NCBI GenBank assembly: GCA_964636665.1
Contig: CAZWVT010000004.1
Coordinates: 9,708-73,707, forward strand
Direction: 5' to 3'
Length of the DNA stretch: 64,000 nt
Origin: JAAYLC01 sp964636665
GTDB taxonomy: Bacteria; Bacteroidota; Bacteroidia; Flavobacteriales; Flavobacteriaceae
Under the pieces are notes generated by a model. It made no database searches. It was not told the DNA's origin and saw nothing but the letters and a program-made list of their open reading frames with translations. The position numbers and the translations under genes were made by a program. Shown here piece after piece: positions 35,959 to 45,217 of this stretch; the first letter of the stretch is position 1; each line of letters starts with the position of its first letter.

Positions 35959-36345
35959 TTATGTAGAGCCCAGTACTTGACGTAAATTGCCTATCATATT
36001 TTCCCAAAGCATCTTTCCTTCTTCTATTTCATCTTCATAAGCGAAATCTGTCACAATAAGAGAGACGTCTTGGGTGATTTCATCTACTTGGATTCTCATT
36101 TCAAAATAAGTTTGTTCGTTTTCGTCTTCCAACCAACGAAATTTTACCCGCTCCGGACTTTTCCGGCTGAGTAATTTGGCAGTTTCCTCACTTCCTTCCC
36201 AGATAAAAGAAAAGTGTTCTCCTCGAGAATTTACATTATCAGCATACCACTCTGACAAGCCTGAAGGAGTTGATAGATATTGATATAAAAGCGTTGGAGA
36301 AACTTGCAGTGGAAACTCCATTTCATACTTTATTTTTTTATCCAT
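35959..36345 (-). CDS. START-like/SRPBCC domain protein
   Basis: A 128-residue soluble protein with the helix-grip fold pattern of small START-like (AHSA1-type) domains: EFPLQVSPTLLYQYLSTPSGLSEWYADNV spans the start, then alternating strands and a long C-terminal helix. The ligand is unknown. It forms an operon with the aminotransferase gene. A -7 box TAAATTTG (minus, 36394-36401) lies 49 nt upstream. Confidence 0.85.
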   Translation of the reverse strand: MDKKIKYEMEFPLQVSPTLLYQYLSTPSGLSEWYADNVNSRGEHFSFIWEGSEETAKLLSRKSPERVKFRWLEDENEQTYFEMRIQVDEITQDVSLIVTDFAYEDEIEEGKMLWENMIGNLRQVLGST

Positions 36346-36552
36346 AAATAGTGCTTTAGAGAATTGGCAATATATAGATATTCATGTAATCTTCAAATTT
36401 ATAGATGACAATTTTGAAAAATATACTTATTCTTTGTGTTTCAGCTTTTTAAAATTGATTAAATATTATTTTTTCGACTTTTGCAAGAGAAAGAATAGGA
36501 AGTATCAACTTATAAATTCTTATAAAAAAGCACATTGATGAGCAAATACAAG

Positions 36553-36584
36553 AAAGGCTGTTTAAACTTAATTAAACAGCCTTT
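36553..36584 (-). terminator. Terminator after tRNA-Met
   Basis: A 13-bp perfect stem AAAGGCTGTTTAA (36553-36565) and TTAAACAGCCTTT (36572-36584) with a 6-nt loop, 7 nt downstream of the tRNA 3' end. Confidence 0.85.
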
Positions 36585-36591
36585 GATTGTG

Positions 36592-36665
36592 TAGCGAAGA
36601 CGGGACTTGAACCCGTGACCTCAGGGTTATGAATCCTGCGCTCTAACCACCTGAGCTACCTCGCC
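36592..36665 (-). tRNA. tRNA-Met (anticodon CAT)
   Basis: A 74-nt cloverleaf on the minus strand. The acceptor stem GGCGAGG pairs with CTTCGCT (two G-U pairs), the D-arm is GCTCAGGTGGTTAGAGC, the anticodon loop ATTCATAA gives CAT, and the T-arm is ACGGGTTCAAGTCCCGT. Discriminator A; CCA is not encoded. The pattern fits elongator Met; an Ile2 (lysidine) tRNA also has CAT and cannot be excluded by eye. Confidence 0.93.
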
Positions 36666-36708
36666 ATGTGCTTATACCAAAACCAAACCTAATTTTTATT
36701 TGGCGGGG

Positions 36709-36738
36709 CAAATATAAAAACAAATCCAACCGAAGCAA
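36709..36738 (-). promoter_or_regulatory. Promoter of tRNA-Met
   Basis: On the minus strand: TTG (36738-36736), 19-nt spacer, TATATTTG (36716-36709), a full consensus match about 43 nt before the mature tRNA 5' end. Confidence 0.7.
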
Positions 36739-36780
36739 GTATATTTTCTAAAAAAAATATATTTCAGAATCAGAAAAGAT

Positions 36781-38148
36781 TTATTCGGATAATTTTGTTT
36801 TTAACATCTCAAAATTTAGCTCTTCTTGCGCTCCGGTTTTCATGTTTTTTAAAGTATAAATATTTTCTTTCATCTCTTTTTCACCTGCCATTACCGTGTA
36901 GGGAATGTTTCGTTTATCGGCATATCCCATCTGTTTTCCGATTTTGCTTTTATCGGGATAACGTTCTACTGCAATTCCCGCATCTCGTAATTTGACAATG
37001 GTTTGCATCGCATATAACGCTTCAGAATCTCCAAAATTTATAAACAAAGCTTTTGTACCTTCTACAATAGCTTCGGAAAATAAATTTAATGCTTCCAAAA
37101 CCAAATAAATACGATCCAAACCGAATGAAATCCCAATTCCACTCATGTTTTTCAACCCGAATATTCCGGTTAAATCATCATATCTGCCGCCACCGCCGAT
37201 ACTTCCCATAGGCACATTTTCGGGGGCGGAAACTTCGATGATTGTTCCGGTGTAATAATTCAGTCCACGTGCAAGCGTAACGTCCAACTGTAATTTTGCC
37301 GAATGAAGACCCAAGGTTTCTGCAGTATTAATAACAAAAGCAGCTTCTTCGTATCCCTGCATTCCAATTTCAGAATTTTTGAGTAAATTTTTTAATACTT
37401 CCAATTGCGTTGTATTTGAGCCGGAAAGCGACAAGAGCGGTTCTAACTTGTCAATAGATGATTCACTGATGCCTTTTTCGAGCATTTCCTTTTTTACGCC
37501 CTCTGCTCCTATTTTATCCAATTTATCCAAGGCAACTGTAAAGTCGATTAGTTTTTCTTCAGCTTCGATAATTTCTGCAATTCCACTCAGTATTTTTCGG
37601 TTGTTGATTTTGATGGTTACACCTTTGAGTTTTAATTTCTCAAAAACCCGTGCATAAAGTTGAACAAACTCCACTTCTTGCCAGAGAGAATCTGAGCCAA
37701 TTACATCAGCATCGCATTGATAAAACTCTCTAAATCTTCCTTTTTGTGGTCGATCAGCACGCCATACGGGTTGAATTTGATAGCGTTTAAAAGGAAAAAC
37801 CAATTCATTTTGATGTTGTACTACATATCTGGCAAACGGAACTGTTAAATCATATCGCAAAGCTCTGTCAGAAATTAGAGGCGTCAGTTGCTGACTGTTT
37901 TTTGATTGATAAACCTCATCTTTAACCTTAGAGAGATAATCTCCGCTGTTGAGAATTTTAAAAATCAATCGATCGCCTTCTTCTCCGTATTTTCCCATCA
38001 AAGTTTCATAGTTCTCAAAAGATGGTGTTTCTATCGGCTGAAAACCGAATAATTTGAAATTTTGACGAATCGCTTCGATGATGTAATTTCTTTTTGCAAC
38101 TTCAACCGGATTAAAATCTCTCGTTCCTTTTGGTGTAGATGGCTTCAT
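36781..38148 (-). CDS. hisS: Histidine-tRNA ligase
   Basis: Class II aminoacyl-tRNA synthetase of 455 residues from the ATG at 38148 (a start 7 codons earlier is possible, but MKPSTPKGTRDF is the usual N-terminus). Motif 2 lies in RYQIQPVWRADRPQKGRFREF (about 130-150); the histidine-binding loop is ARGLNYYTGTI; then GGGGRYDDL and motif 3 GIGISFGLDRI. The C-terminal anticodon-binding domain occupies about the last 90 residues. It is separate from the tRNA gene downstream. Confidence 0.97.
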   Translation of the reverse strand: MKPSTPKGTRDFNPVEVAKRNYIIEAIRQNFKLFGFQPIETPSFENYETLMGKYGEEGDRLIFKILNSGDYLSKVKDEVYQSKNSQQLTPLISDRALRYDLTVPFARYVVQHQNELVFPFKRYQIQPVWRADRPQKGRFREFYQCDADVIGSDSLWQEVEFVQLYARVFEKLKLKGVTIKINNRKILSGIAEIIEAEEKLIDFTVALDKLDKIGAEGVKKEMLEKGISESSIDKLEPLLSLSGSNTTQLEVLKNLLKNSEIGMQGYEEAAFVINTAETLGLHSAKLQLDVTLARGLNYYTGTIIEVSAPENVPMGSIGGGGRYDDLTGIFGLKNMSGIGISFGLDRIYLVLEALNLFSEAIVEGTKALFINFGDSEALYAMQTIVKLRDAGIAVERYPDKSKIGKQMGYADKRNIPYTVMAGEKEMKENIYTLKNMKTGAQEELNFEMLKTKLSE

Positions 38149-38295
38149 ATTCAATAATTTAAAATGCAATTACAACAGTTGTTCATTTTTTTGACAAAAG
38201 GTGTAAATTCGCTGACAAAAATTTGTCTGCAAATATCCTAAAATTATAGTAACTTTATTTGAACTTTGTAGTCTTATAGATATACAGCCAACAAA

Positions 38296-39534
38296 ATGCT
38301 TTCCCTTTTACGCGAAAATATCCAAATTGCATTAGAATCCATTCGCTCTCAAATTTTAAGAGCTGTTTTAACCATCGTTATCATAGCTATTGGAATCTGG
38401 GCGCTTGTAGGAATTTTAAGTGCAGTAAATGCTTTGGAAGCCACTATTTCAAGCAACTTTGCTTCGATGGGTGCCAATACATTCAGCATCCGTCAATATG
38501 ATTCCCAAATTCAAATGAGCAGTGGAGATCGTGAAAAAATCCATTCCATCATCAGTTATAATAATGTGCGGGATTTTATATCGAAATATGACTTTCCCGG
38601 AGCGCAAACCGCTGTATCCTTCCTTGCAACAAGAAATGCAGAAATTAAATACGGCTCTGATAAAACCGATCCTGAAATTCAAGTTTATGGAGTCAATGAA
38701 AATTACATTGAAAACACAGGGAGTCAATTGGAAATGGGAAGAAATTTCACGGTTTTTGATATTCAGAACAACAATAATGTGTGTATTGTCGGATATGATT
38801 TTCTAAAAGGACTTTTTAAAGACGAAGATCCTTTAAACAAAGTAATCAGTGTTCGTGGCGTTCGATTTACCGTCGTTGGTGTTTTGGAAGCAAAAGGTTC
38901 CAGTTTTGGAAACAATCAGGATTTAAGAGTCATTATTCCCATCCAAAATGCGAGAAGCATTTATTCTGCACCCAACATTAATTACAACCTTTCTGTTCGT
39001 GTTTCCAATCAGGAACACATGACTATGGCTCAAGATGAAGCTATTTTAACTTTCCGTAACATTCGCGGACTTTCACCTACAGAAGAAAATGATTTTGCTA
39101 TTGAGCGAAGTGATGATCTTATTTCAAGAATTTCATCCATCACTGTTTATTTGGAAGTTGCAGCTTGGGTTATTAGCATTATCACCATTTTAGGTTCTTC
39201 CATTGCGTTAATGAATATTATGCTGGTTTCAGTTACAGAAAGAACCCGAGAAATCGGCGTTCGGAAGGCAATGGGTGCCAAACGTTCTACAATTTCTGCT
39301 CAATTTTTTATAGAAACCATTGTCATAGGTCAATTTGGAAGTATTCTCGGAATCATTCTTGGGATATTAACCGGTTTTGCCTTTGCCAGAATATTTGAAT
39401 TTCCCTTCGAACTTCCTTGGACAGCGATTATTTGGGCTACGATTATCACTTTTATTGTAGCGTTAATTGCCGGTGCTTATCCGGCTACCAAAGCTGCGAA
39501 ATTGGATCCTGTAGAAAGTCTGCGGTACGAATAA
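38296..39534 (+). CDS. ABC transporter permease, MacB/FtsX type
   Basis: A 412-residue membrane subunit: TM1 at about 20-45, a large periplasmic MacB-type core domain (about 50-275), then three membrane helices (about 288-312, 335-360, 372-398) in an FtsX domain. TREIGVRKAMGAKRSTISAQF is the family's coupling loop. No ATP-binding partner gene is adjacent, so the ATPase must be encoded elsewhere. It probably exports a peptide, lipoprotein or drug with a TolC-like partner (inference). Confidence 0.92.
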   Translation: MLSLLRENIQIALESIRSQILRAVLTIVIIAIGIWALVGILSAVNALEATISSNFASMGANTFSIRQYDSQIQMSSGDREKIHSIISYNNVRDFISKYDFPGAQTAVSFLATRNAEIKYGSDKTDPEIQVYGVNENYIENTGSQLEMGRNFTVFDIQNNNNVCIVGYDFLKGLFKDEDPLNKVISVRGVRFTVVGVLEAKGSSFGNNQDLRVIIPIQNARSIYSAPNINYNLSVRVSNQEHMTMAQDEAILTFRNIRGLSPTEENDFAIERSDDLISRISSITVYLEVAAWVISIITILGSSIALMNIMLVSVTERTREIGVRKAMGAKRSTISAQFFIETIVIGQFGSILGIILGILTGFAFARIFEFPFELPWTAIIWATIITFIVALIAGAYPATKAAKLDPVESLRYE

Positions 39535-39540
39535 AATCGA

Positions 39541-40011
39541 TTAAGAGAGTACGTCTTCAAAATAGCGATACAGCTCTCCTTTTGTAATCACAGCGCCTTG
39601 TTCTATCAAAACAAAAATATCTTTATTCCTGTCGTCGCTAATCACTTTTGTCGAAGTGTATAAACTCACAGAATCATCATTGATGTTTTGTTGAAGCCAT
39701 TTGTAGCCGTAATCGGTAGTAATATCTACGGTTTCATTTTCAATTTTGATAGCGATTAAATTAATATGTGTTTGTGTGATAAAGAACAGCATCAATTGTC
39801 TCGGAGAAATATGTTCTAAGTATTTAACATTATTCAGAACACCTTCCCAGATTAAGTCACTAAAAACATCGAGTTCTTGTTCCATCACTTCAGGTTTGTT
39901 TTTTTTAATGTCATCCCATTCTTCGGCAGTGATGGATTGTGCAGCAAGAAAGTTTATAAATTCTTGATGCATTTCTTCAAACTGTTCTTTGGTTAATCTT
40001 CTATATTTCAT
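39541..40011 (-). CDS. Conserved flavobacterial protein (DUF6495-like)
   Basis: A 156-residue soluble protein without known function. It opens with MKYRRLTKEQFEEMHQEF, which I recall as typical of a flavobacterial family numbered DUF6495. The central part is helical and acidic; the C-terminus has alternating strands (DIFVLIEQGAVITKGELYRYFEDVL). It lies downstream of rplI on the same strand but is separated from it by a terminator. Confidence 0.78.
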   Translation of the reverse strand: MKYRRLTKEQFEEMHQEFINFLAAQSITAEEWDDIKKNKPEVMEQELDVFSDLIWEGVLNNVKYLEHISPRQLMLFFITQTHINLIAIKIENETVDITTDYGYKWLQQNINDDSVSLYTSTKVISDDRNKDIFVLIEQGAVITKGELYRYFEDVLS

Positions 40012-40040
40012 CTTGTTTCAAAAAGTATTTAAAAAACAAA

Positions 40041-40068
40041 ACCTTTTCCGATGGGTATTGGAAAAGGT
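40041..40068 (-). terminator. Terminator after rplI
   Basis: A 9-bp stem ACCTTTTCC (40041-40049) and GGAAAAGGT (40060-40068), with a T-rich tract following on the minus strand. Confidence 0.8.
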
Positions 40069-40094
40069 CTTGTAATCTATTTTTTTAAGCTATT

Positions 40095-40544
40095 CTATTT
40101 TTCAGGTACGACATCAAAATTAATCGTGCTGATTACATCTCTGTGAAAACGAACAGCAGCTTCGTATTGTCCGGCACGTTTTACTACGCCTCCTGCAATT
40201 GTGATAAATTTCTTATCGATTGAAATACCTTCTTTTTCCATATATTCTGCAAGGTCTGCATTTGTAACCGAACCAAACAATTTGTCTGCTTCGCCGGTTT
40301 TAGCAGGAATACGAATTTCAAGAGCAGCCAATTTTTCGGCTTGTACTTTTGCTTCGTCAATTATTTTCTTTTCTTTAAAAGCACGTTGTTTTAAAGTTTC
40401 TTGCAATACTTTTTTTGCTGATGGAGTTGCCAAAACTGCAAATCCCTGAGGAATCAGATAATTGCGACCGTAACCATTTTTTACGGTAACAACATCATCT
40501 GCAAAACCAAGATTTTCTACGTCTTTTTTTAATATAAGTTCCAT
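40095..40544 (-). CDS. rplI: 50S ribosomal protein L9
   Basis: L9 of 149 residues: N-terminal rRNA-binding domain (MELILKKDVENLGFADDVVTVKNGYGRNYLIP), a long connecting helix at about 45-75, and a C-terminal domain with LFGSVTNADLAEY. It spans the large subunit near the L1 stalk. It is the last gene of the S6-S18-L9 operon. Confidence 0.98.
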   Translation of the reverse strand: MELILKKDVENLGFADDVVTVKNGYGRNYLIPQGFAVLATPSAKKVLQETLKQRAFKEKKIIDEAKVQAEKLAALEIRIPAKTGEADKLFGSVTNADLAEYMEKEGISIDKKFITIAGGVVKRAGQYEAAVRFHRDVISTINFDVVPEK

Positions 40545-40558
40545 TGCGTTTTGGTTTT

Positions 40559-40855
40559 TTATTTTAATAAATCTGCTACGTAAGGCATCAATGCCAAATG
40601 ACGTGCTCTTTTGATAGCTGTAGCTACTTTTCTTTGATATTTCAATGAAGTTCCGGTAAGTCTTCGAGGAAGAATCTTACCTTGTTCATTAACGAATTTC
40701 AATAAGAAATCCGGATCTTTATAATCTACATACTTAATACCCGATCTTTTGAAACGGCAGTATTTCTTTGTTTTTGTAGTTTCAATATTTAACGGTGTCA
40801 AATATCTAATTTCACCGTCTTTTTTACTTTTTGCTTGTTGCTGAAGTGATGTCAT
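40559..40855 (-). CDS. rpsR: 30S ribosomal protein S18
   Basis: S18 of 98 residues with the family core [22 protein letters not shown] and a C-terminal [22 protein letters not shown] Bacteroidota-type N-terminal extension of about 25 residues is present. It binds S6 on the platform of the small subunit. Confidence 0.98.
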   Translation of the reverse strand: MTSLQQQAKSKKDGEIRYLTPLNIETTKTKKYCRFKRSGIKYVDYKDPDFLLKFVNEQGKILPRRLTGTSLKYQRKVATAIKRARHLALMPYVADLLK

Positions 40856-40860
40856 AATCC

Positions 40861-41202
40861 TTATGCTGATTGTTTATTGCGGTTACGTCTTTTTTCTGCC
40901 CACGCAATTGCGTGTTTGTCAAGTTTTACTGTAAGAAAACGCATAAAACGCTCATCTCTTTTAAACTCGGTTTCAAGGTCGTGTACTAACTGACCCTCGT
41001 CAGTAGTAAATTCAAACAGATGATAAAATCCGCTTTTCTTCTTTTGAATTTGATAGGCTAATTTTTTTAAGCCCCAATTTTCTTTAGTTATCATCTTGGC
41101 ACCGCGAGAAGTAAGAAAATCTTCATATTTCTTCACTGTTTCCTTTATCTGATCTTCAGATAAAACGGGATTTAAGATGAAAACAGTTTCATAATGATTC
41201 AT
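40861..41202 (-). CDS. rpsF: 30S ribosomal protein S6
   Basis: S6 of 113 residues; it starts [12 protein letters not shown] and has the ferredoxin-like fold pattern with [24 protein letters not shown] in the middle. It forms a heterodimer with S18. It is first in the operon, behind a consensus promoter (41266-41295) and a short leader with a small hairpin that might be the S6:S18 autoregulatory site. Confidence 0.98.
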   Translation of the reverse strand: MNHYETVFILNPVLSEDQIKETVKKYEDFLTSRGAKMITKENWGLKKLAYQIQKKKSGFYHLFEFTTDEGQLVHDLETEFKRDERFMRFLTVKLDKHAIAWAEKRRNRNKQSA

Positions 41203-41243
41203 ACTAAAATCAATTAATTAAATAGTTAATATTAAAAAAATCA

Positions 41244-41259
41244 ATGGCTTTCTGCCACG
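41244..41259 (-). promoter_or_regulatory. Hairpin in the rpsF leader
   Basis: On the minus strand GTGGC-AGAAA-GCCAT forms a 5-bp stem with a 5-nt loop, just downstream of the predicted transcription start (about 41262) and 42 nt before the start codon. In other bacteria S6:S18 binds the rpsF leader; whether this small element is that site is inference. Confidence 0.35.
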
Positions 41260-41265
41260 AGGGTG

Positions 41266-41295
41266 CAAAAGTAATCTTTTCTGTTTAATAATCAA
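41266..41295 (-). promoter_or_regulatory. Promoter of the rpsF-rpsR-rplI operon
   Basis: On the minus strand: TTG (41295-41293), 19-nt spacer, TACTTTTG (41273-41266), a full consensus match. Confidence 0.75.
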
Positions 41296-41315
41296 AAAAA
41301 TCTTTAAATTTATTG

Positions 41316-43763
41316 CTACTGCATATCCACATCCACATTTATTCTAACGCTTGCAAATTCCTGAATGGTATTAAAGTAATTGAGGAGTTTGTTTATGTAT
41401 TGTTTGGTAGCCTGCAAACTCTGATTTTTCGGGATTTTCAACAGCACACTGTAAATATATTGATTGCGAATGCGACCTATCGGAGGTTGTGTAGGTCCTA
41501 AAATATTTTCACCAAAAGATTTTTCAAGACTTTGAGCAAACCATTTTGCAGCCTGTTCAACTTTGCTCAAACTTTTATCTTTGAATTCAAAATGAATGAT
41601 TCTGTAAAAAGGTGGATATTTAAATTTCTCTCGTTCCAAAAGTTGCTCTTTAAACATCGCTTCATAATCATTATTAACTACTTGAGATAAAATTTTGTGC
41701 AACGGATTATAAGTCTGAATTATAACTTTTCCGCGTTTGTCTGTCCGTCCTGCCCTTCCTGCAACTTGGGATAATAACTGAAAACTTCTTTCATGCGCAC
41801 GAAAATCCGGGAAATGGAGCAAACTATCAGCATTCATCACGCCGACCAACCCAATTTTTCTGAAATCCAATCCTTTTGCAAGCATTTGCGTGCCTACCAA
41901 AATATCGATTTCTTCATTTGCCAATGCATCTAATAATTTGGAATAGGCATGTTTTCCGCGGGTTGTGTCTTGATCCATCCTCGCTGTTTTAAACTCAGGG
42001 AAAAGCTCGTGCAATTCATTCTCAATCTGTTCCGTTCCCAATCCTTTTGTGTTTAAAGTAGCACTTCCACATGCCGTACAATGATTGATCATCGCCATAG
42101 TATATCCGCAATAATGACATCGCAAGTGATTATTGCCTTTGTGATAAGTTAAACTCACATCGCAATTTGGACATTGAGGCGATGTTCCGCAGGTGTTGCA
42201 TTCGACCATAGGAGAAAATCCGCGCCGATTCTGAAAAAGAATTACTTGTTCGCCTTGTTCCAATGTCAGCTTAATTTCATCCAACAAAACATTGCTGAAA
42301 TGACCGGTCATGCTTTTTTTCTTGGTTTTTTCACGAATATCGACCAACTGAATTTCGGGCATCGGTACGTTTCCAAATCGTTTTTTTAAGGTCGCAAAAC
42401 CGTAACGATTTGTAATGGCATTGTGATAACTTTCCACAGAAGGCGTTGCGGAACCAAGAAGTACTTTTGCCTTGTGGATATGTGCCAGCATAATGGCGGA
42501 ATCTCTTGCTTGATAACGCGGAGAAGGATCAAATTGTTTGTATGAAGTTTCGTGTTCTTCATCAACGATAACCAATCCGAGATTTTTAAACGGTAAGAAA
42601 ATTGAAGAACGTGCGCCAATTACAATCTGCGTATTTGGTTTTTCGTTTAATAAATTATTCCAAACTTCTGTACGTTCGTTTAATGAATATTTTGAGTGAT
42701 AAACCGAAATTTTATTTCCGAAATATTTTTGAAGCCGCTGGATTAACTGTGTCGTCAATGCGATTTCAGGAAGCATAAAAAGAACCTGCTTGCCCGACTC
42801 AATTGTTTCTTTGATTAAATTTACATAAACTTCTGTCTTTCCGCTTGATGTAACTCCGTGTAAAAGCGTAATGTCTTTTGTTTTAAATGATTCAGAAATC
42901 GAATTTAAAGTTTCTTTTTGTTCTTCATTTAAAGTTACAACTTCCGTAAGTTCCTTATTGTCAAATGAAATGCGATCTTGTTGGATGTAATAAGTTTCAA
43001 AAATATTTTTATCAATCAATCCTTTTATGACAGAATCGGATACTTTGGTTATTTTTTGAAATTCAGATACTCCCAATGGTTTTTTTATTTTTGATTTGCG
43101 ATTAAAATAATGCAGTAAAACCTCCTTTTGTTTTGGAGCTCTTGAAAGTTCGTCAAGTAATTCCCGAATTTTATCTTCAGCATTGTACTCTTCATTGAGT
43201 CTGATGTATTTTTTTAATTTCGGAACGTATTTTTCATAAAGAGTTTCTTCAATTTCTAAAATTCCTTTTTCGATTAAATTCTTAACAGATACAACAACAT
43301 TCTTTTTGCCGATGAGCTCTTTAATTTTGTCAATATGAATGGTCGATTGATGTTTGAATAAGTTGTAAATGTCAAGTTCTTCATTAGTAAGATTTAAATT
43401 TTCAGATTTTTTTTCTGCCAAACTGACAACTGTTTCACTTTCCAATAGAAAGGTGCTCGGCAAAGCAGTTTTTATCATTTCGCCAAGGGAACTCATATAA
43501 TAACCTGCCATCCACTCCCAAAATTTCATTTGAGATTCTGTAATCACCGCTTCTTCTTCAAGAATATGATATATGGATTTGGTTTTATAATCTACAGGAG
43601 CTTGAGAGTGAATATGATATACTATGGCTGTGTAAATTTTTGATTTTCCAAAAGGCACCGCCACACGCATCCCTTTTTTAAGAAAGGCAGCTTCATGTTT
43701 ATTGACTGAATACGTAAAAGTTTGACGAAGTGGAATCGGGAGAATTACATCTATAAAAAACAC
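41316..43763 (-). CDS. priA: Primosomal protein N' (replication restart helicase PriA)
   Basis: Superfamily 2 helicase of 815 residues that restarts collapsed replication forks. The N-terminal 3'-DNA-binding domain covers about 1-110. Walker A is GVTSSGKTE (about 303-311); the DEEH box is in VDEEHETSYKQ (about 402-412). Paired zinc motifs lie in CNTCG, CPNC, CHYC and CTAC (about 528-565). Motif VI is QVAGRAGR near 665. Length is normal for Bacteroidota. A -7 box TAATTTTG (minus, 43792-43799) lies upstream. Confidence 0.97.
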   Translation of the reverse strand: MFFIDVILPIPLRQTFTYSVNKHEAAFLKKGMRVAVPFGKSKIYTAIVYHIHSQAPVDYKTKSIYHILEEEAVITESQMKFWEWMAGYYMSSLGEMIKTALPSTFLLESETVVSLAEKKSENLNLTNEELDIYNLFKHQSTIHIDKIKELIGKKNVVVSVKNLIEKGILEIEETLYEKYVPKLKKYIRLNEEYNAEDKIRELLDELSRAPKQKEVLLHYFNRKSKIKKPLGVSEFQKITKVSDSVIKGLIDKNIFETYYIQQDRISFDNKELTEVVTLNEEQKETLNSISESFKTKDITLLHGVTSSGKTEVYVNLIKETIESGKQVLFMLPEIALTTQLIQRLQKYFGNKISVYHSKYSLNERTEVWNNLLNEKPNTQIVIGARSSIFLPFKNLGLVIVDEEHETSYKQFDPSPRYQARDSAIMLAHIHKAKVLLGSATPSVESYHNAITNRYGFATLKKRFGNVPMPEIQLVDIREKTKKKSMTGHFSNVLLDEIKLTLEQGEQVILFQNRRGFSPMVECNTCGTSPQCPNCDVSLTYHKGNNHLRCHYCGYTMAMINHCTACGSATLNTKGLGTEQIENELHELFPEFKTARMDQDTTRGKHAYSKLLDALANEEIDILVGTQMLAKGLDFRKIGLVGVMNADSLLHFPDFRAHERSFQLLSQVAGRAGRTDKRGKVIIQTYNPLHKILSQVVNNDYEAMFKEQLLEREKFKYPPFYRIIHFEFKDKSLSKVEQAAKWFAQSLEKSFGENILGPTQPPIGRIRNQYIYSVLLKIPKNQSLQATKQYINKLLNYFNTIQEFASVRINVDVDMQ

Positions 43764-43850
43764 AATATAGTTATGATTTTATGCAATTTAGCAAAATTAA
43801 AAAAAAGAGAAATTAGAAAGCAGTCCAAAAAATATCATCTTAACTTTTAG

Positions 43851-44279
43851 CTATTCAACACGTTGCCAATACTGGGATCTTCCCATTAATGAAAATCCAA
43901 TATAACCTCGTACTTTTAGTTTGTCAGGACTTTCCAATGCCATCAGTGCTTTATATACTTTTCCCGTGTTTGGATCCGTGATTGTTCCGCCACTGTATTC
44001 GCTTCCGTTTTTTTCTAAATCTTTGAGGACTACCATTCCGAGAATCGGTTGGTTTTTATCTTCTCCCGTACATTTCTCACATTTGTCGTGTCGTTTTTCA
44101 GGATTAAAGATTTCCACCACTTTTCCATAAACCTTGCCTTCTTTTTTAAAAATCTCGACGATGGATTTTGCTTCTCCGGTTTGGTCGTCAATGGTTATCC
44201 ATTTTCCGTACACTTCTTGAGACATTGTATATGTTATTGAAAAGCAAACTAATAAAAAGGAAAGGATTATATTTTTCAT
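43851..44279 (-). CDS. DUF2147 exported protein
   Basis: A 142-residue protein with a signal peptide (about residues 1-20, ending TMSQ). The DUF2147 domain follows: YGKWITIDDQTGEAKSIVEIF, then a CEKC pair near 69-72, GMVVLKDL and GGTITDPNTGKVYKA. It is a small beta-barrel-like periplasmic protein of unknown role. It is 17 nt downstream of the YihY-family gene, so it is possibly cotranscribed. Confidence 0.9.
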   Translation of the reverse strand: MKNIILSFLLVCFSITYTMSQEVYGKWITIDDQTGEAKSIVEIFKKEGKVYGKVVEIFNPEKRHDKCEKCTGEDKNQPILGMVVLKDLEKNGSEYSGGTITDPNTGKVYKALMALESPDKLKVRGYIGFSLMGRSQYWQRVE

Positions 44280-44296
44280 ATCAACTAATTATAAGA

Positions 44297-45217
44297 TTAT
44301 TTTTTGATTCTATTTCGGAGTCGTTGTAAAGAAACTTCCAATTCAAATCCCAGTAATAGTAGATTTGAGTTAATCCAAATATAAACCATCAGAATTAATA
44401 ATCCCCCAATCGAACCATAAATTTCATTATAGTTTGAAAAATTATTGATATAAATCCCAAAAAAATAAGTAGTTATTAAAAACAGTATTGTCGTAATTAC
44501 TGCTCCTATTGAAAGAAAGCGAGCATCTTTGCTTTTTTTAGTTCCAAAATAATAAAGTATAGCGATGATAGTATATACCATAATGATAAATACAGCAAAT
44601 TGAAGGTAAGTTACATAAGATATATCACTTTGAATAATTGCCAAACTTCTGAAATCGCGAATTACATATTCACCGTATAAAATAATTCCTACGGTAATAA
44701 TCATTATCAAAGCCAAGAGAAAAGACACGCCCAATGCAACGGCATATTGCCTTAAAAAACTTCGGTTTACAGAAACGTGATAGGAATATTCAAAGGCAGA
44801 AAAAATCGCGTTTACGCCATTGGTGGTTAAAAATGCCGAAAGAAAAAATACAAACGAAAGTAATTGGGTTCTTCTGTTAACGGCAATATCTGCAATAACG
44901 GGATAAAAAAGATCACCGGTTTGAGGAGGCAGCAGCGACTGCACAAATATTAAAAATCGCGTTTGAAACCCTTCAATAGGCACATGCGGAATCAGATTTA
45001 ACAGAAAAAGTAAAAACGGAAATAGTGCCAGAAGAAAACTATAAGCAATCGAACTTGCCCGCGCTGAGAATGTACCTTCAAATATTCCTTTTCCATAAAC
45101 GCCGAGTAAATCGTATAAGGTAATTCCCATCATTCCGGGAAGCTTAACTTTTTGACTCAGTTTAACTATTTTGTTAGAACCTATTTGAGCAAGGATGTTC
45201 TTAGGCACTTTTTTCAT
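44297..45217 (-). CDS. YihY/BrkB-family inner-membrane protein
   Basis: A 306-residue polytopic protein of the YihY (formerly mis-called RNase BN) family: six hydrophobic segments after residue 50, with the typical RASSIAYSFLLALFPFLLFL block. The ATG at 45217 overlaps the nadC stop (ATGA); a start further upstream would run 26 codons into nadC and is less likely. The function is not established; transport of small solutes or a role in envelope integrity has been proposed. Confidence 0.9.
   Translation of the reverse strand: MKKVPKNILAQIGSNKIVKLSQKVKLPGMMGITLYDLLGVYGKGIFEGTFSARASSIAYSFLLALFPFLLFLLNLIPHVPIEGFQTRFLIFVQSLLPPQTGDLFYPVIADIAVNRRTQLLSFVFFLSAFLTTNGVNAIFSAFEYSYHVSVNRSFLRQYAVALGVSFLLALIMIITVGIILYGEYVIRDFRSLAIIQSDISYVTYLQFAVFIIMVYTIIAILYYFGTKKSKDARFLSIGAVITTILFLITTYFFGIYINNFSNYNEIYGSIGGLLILMVYIWINSNLLLLGFELEVSLQRLRNRIKK

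Noticed and set aside
38205..38227. Near-palindrome GACAAA-AA-TTTGTC between hisS and the ABC permease gene
   Set aside because: Short AT-rich arms in an AT-rich spacer; it could be chance, and no promoter box is placed around it.
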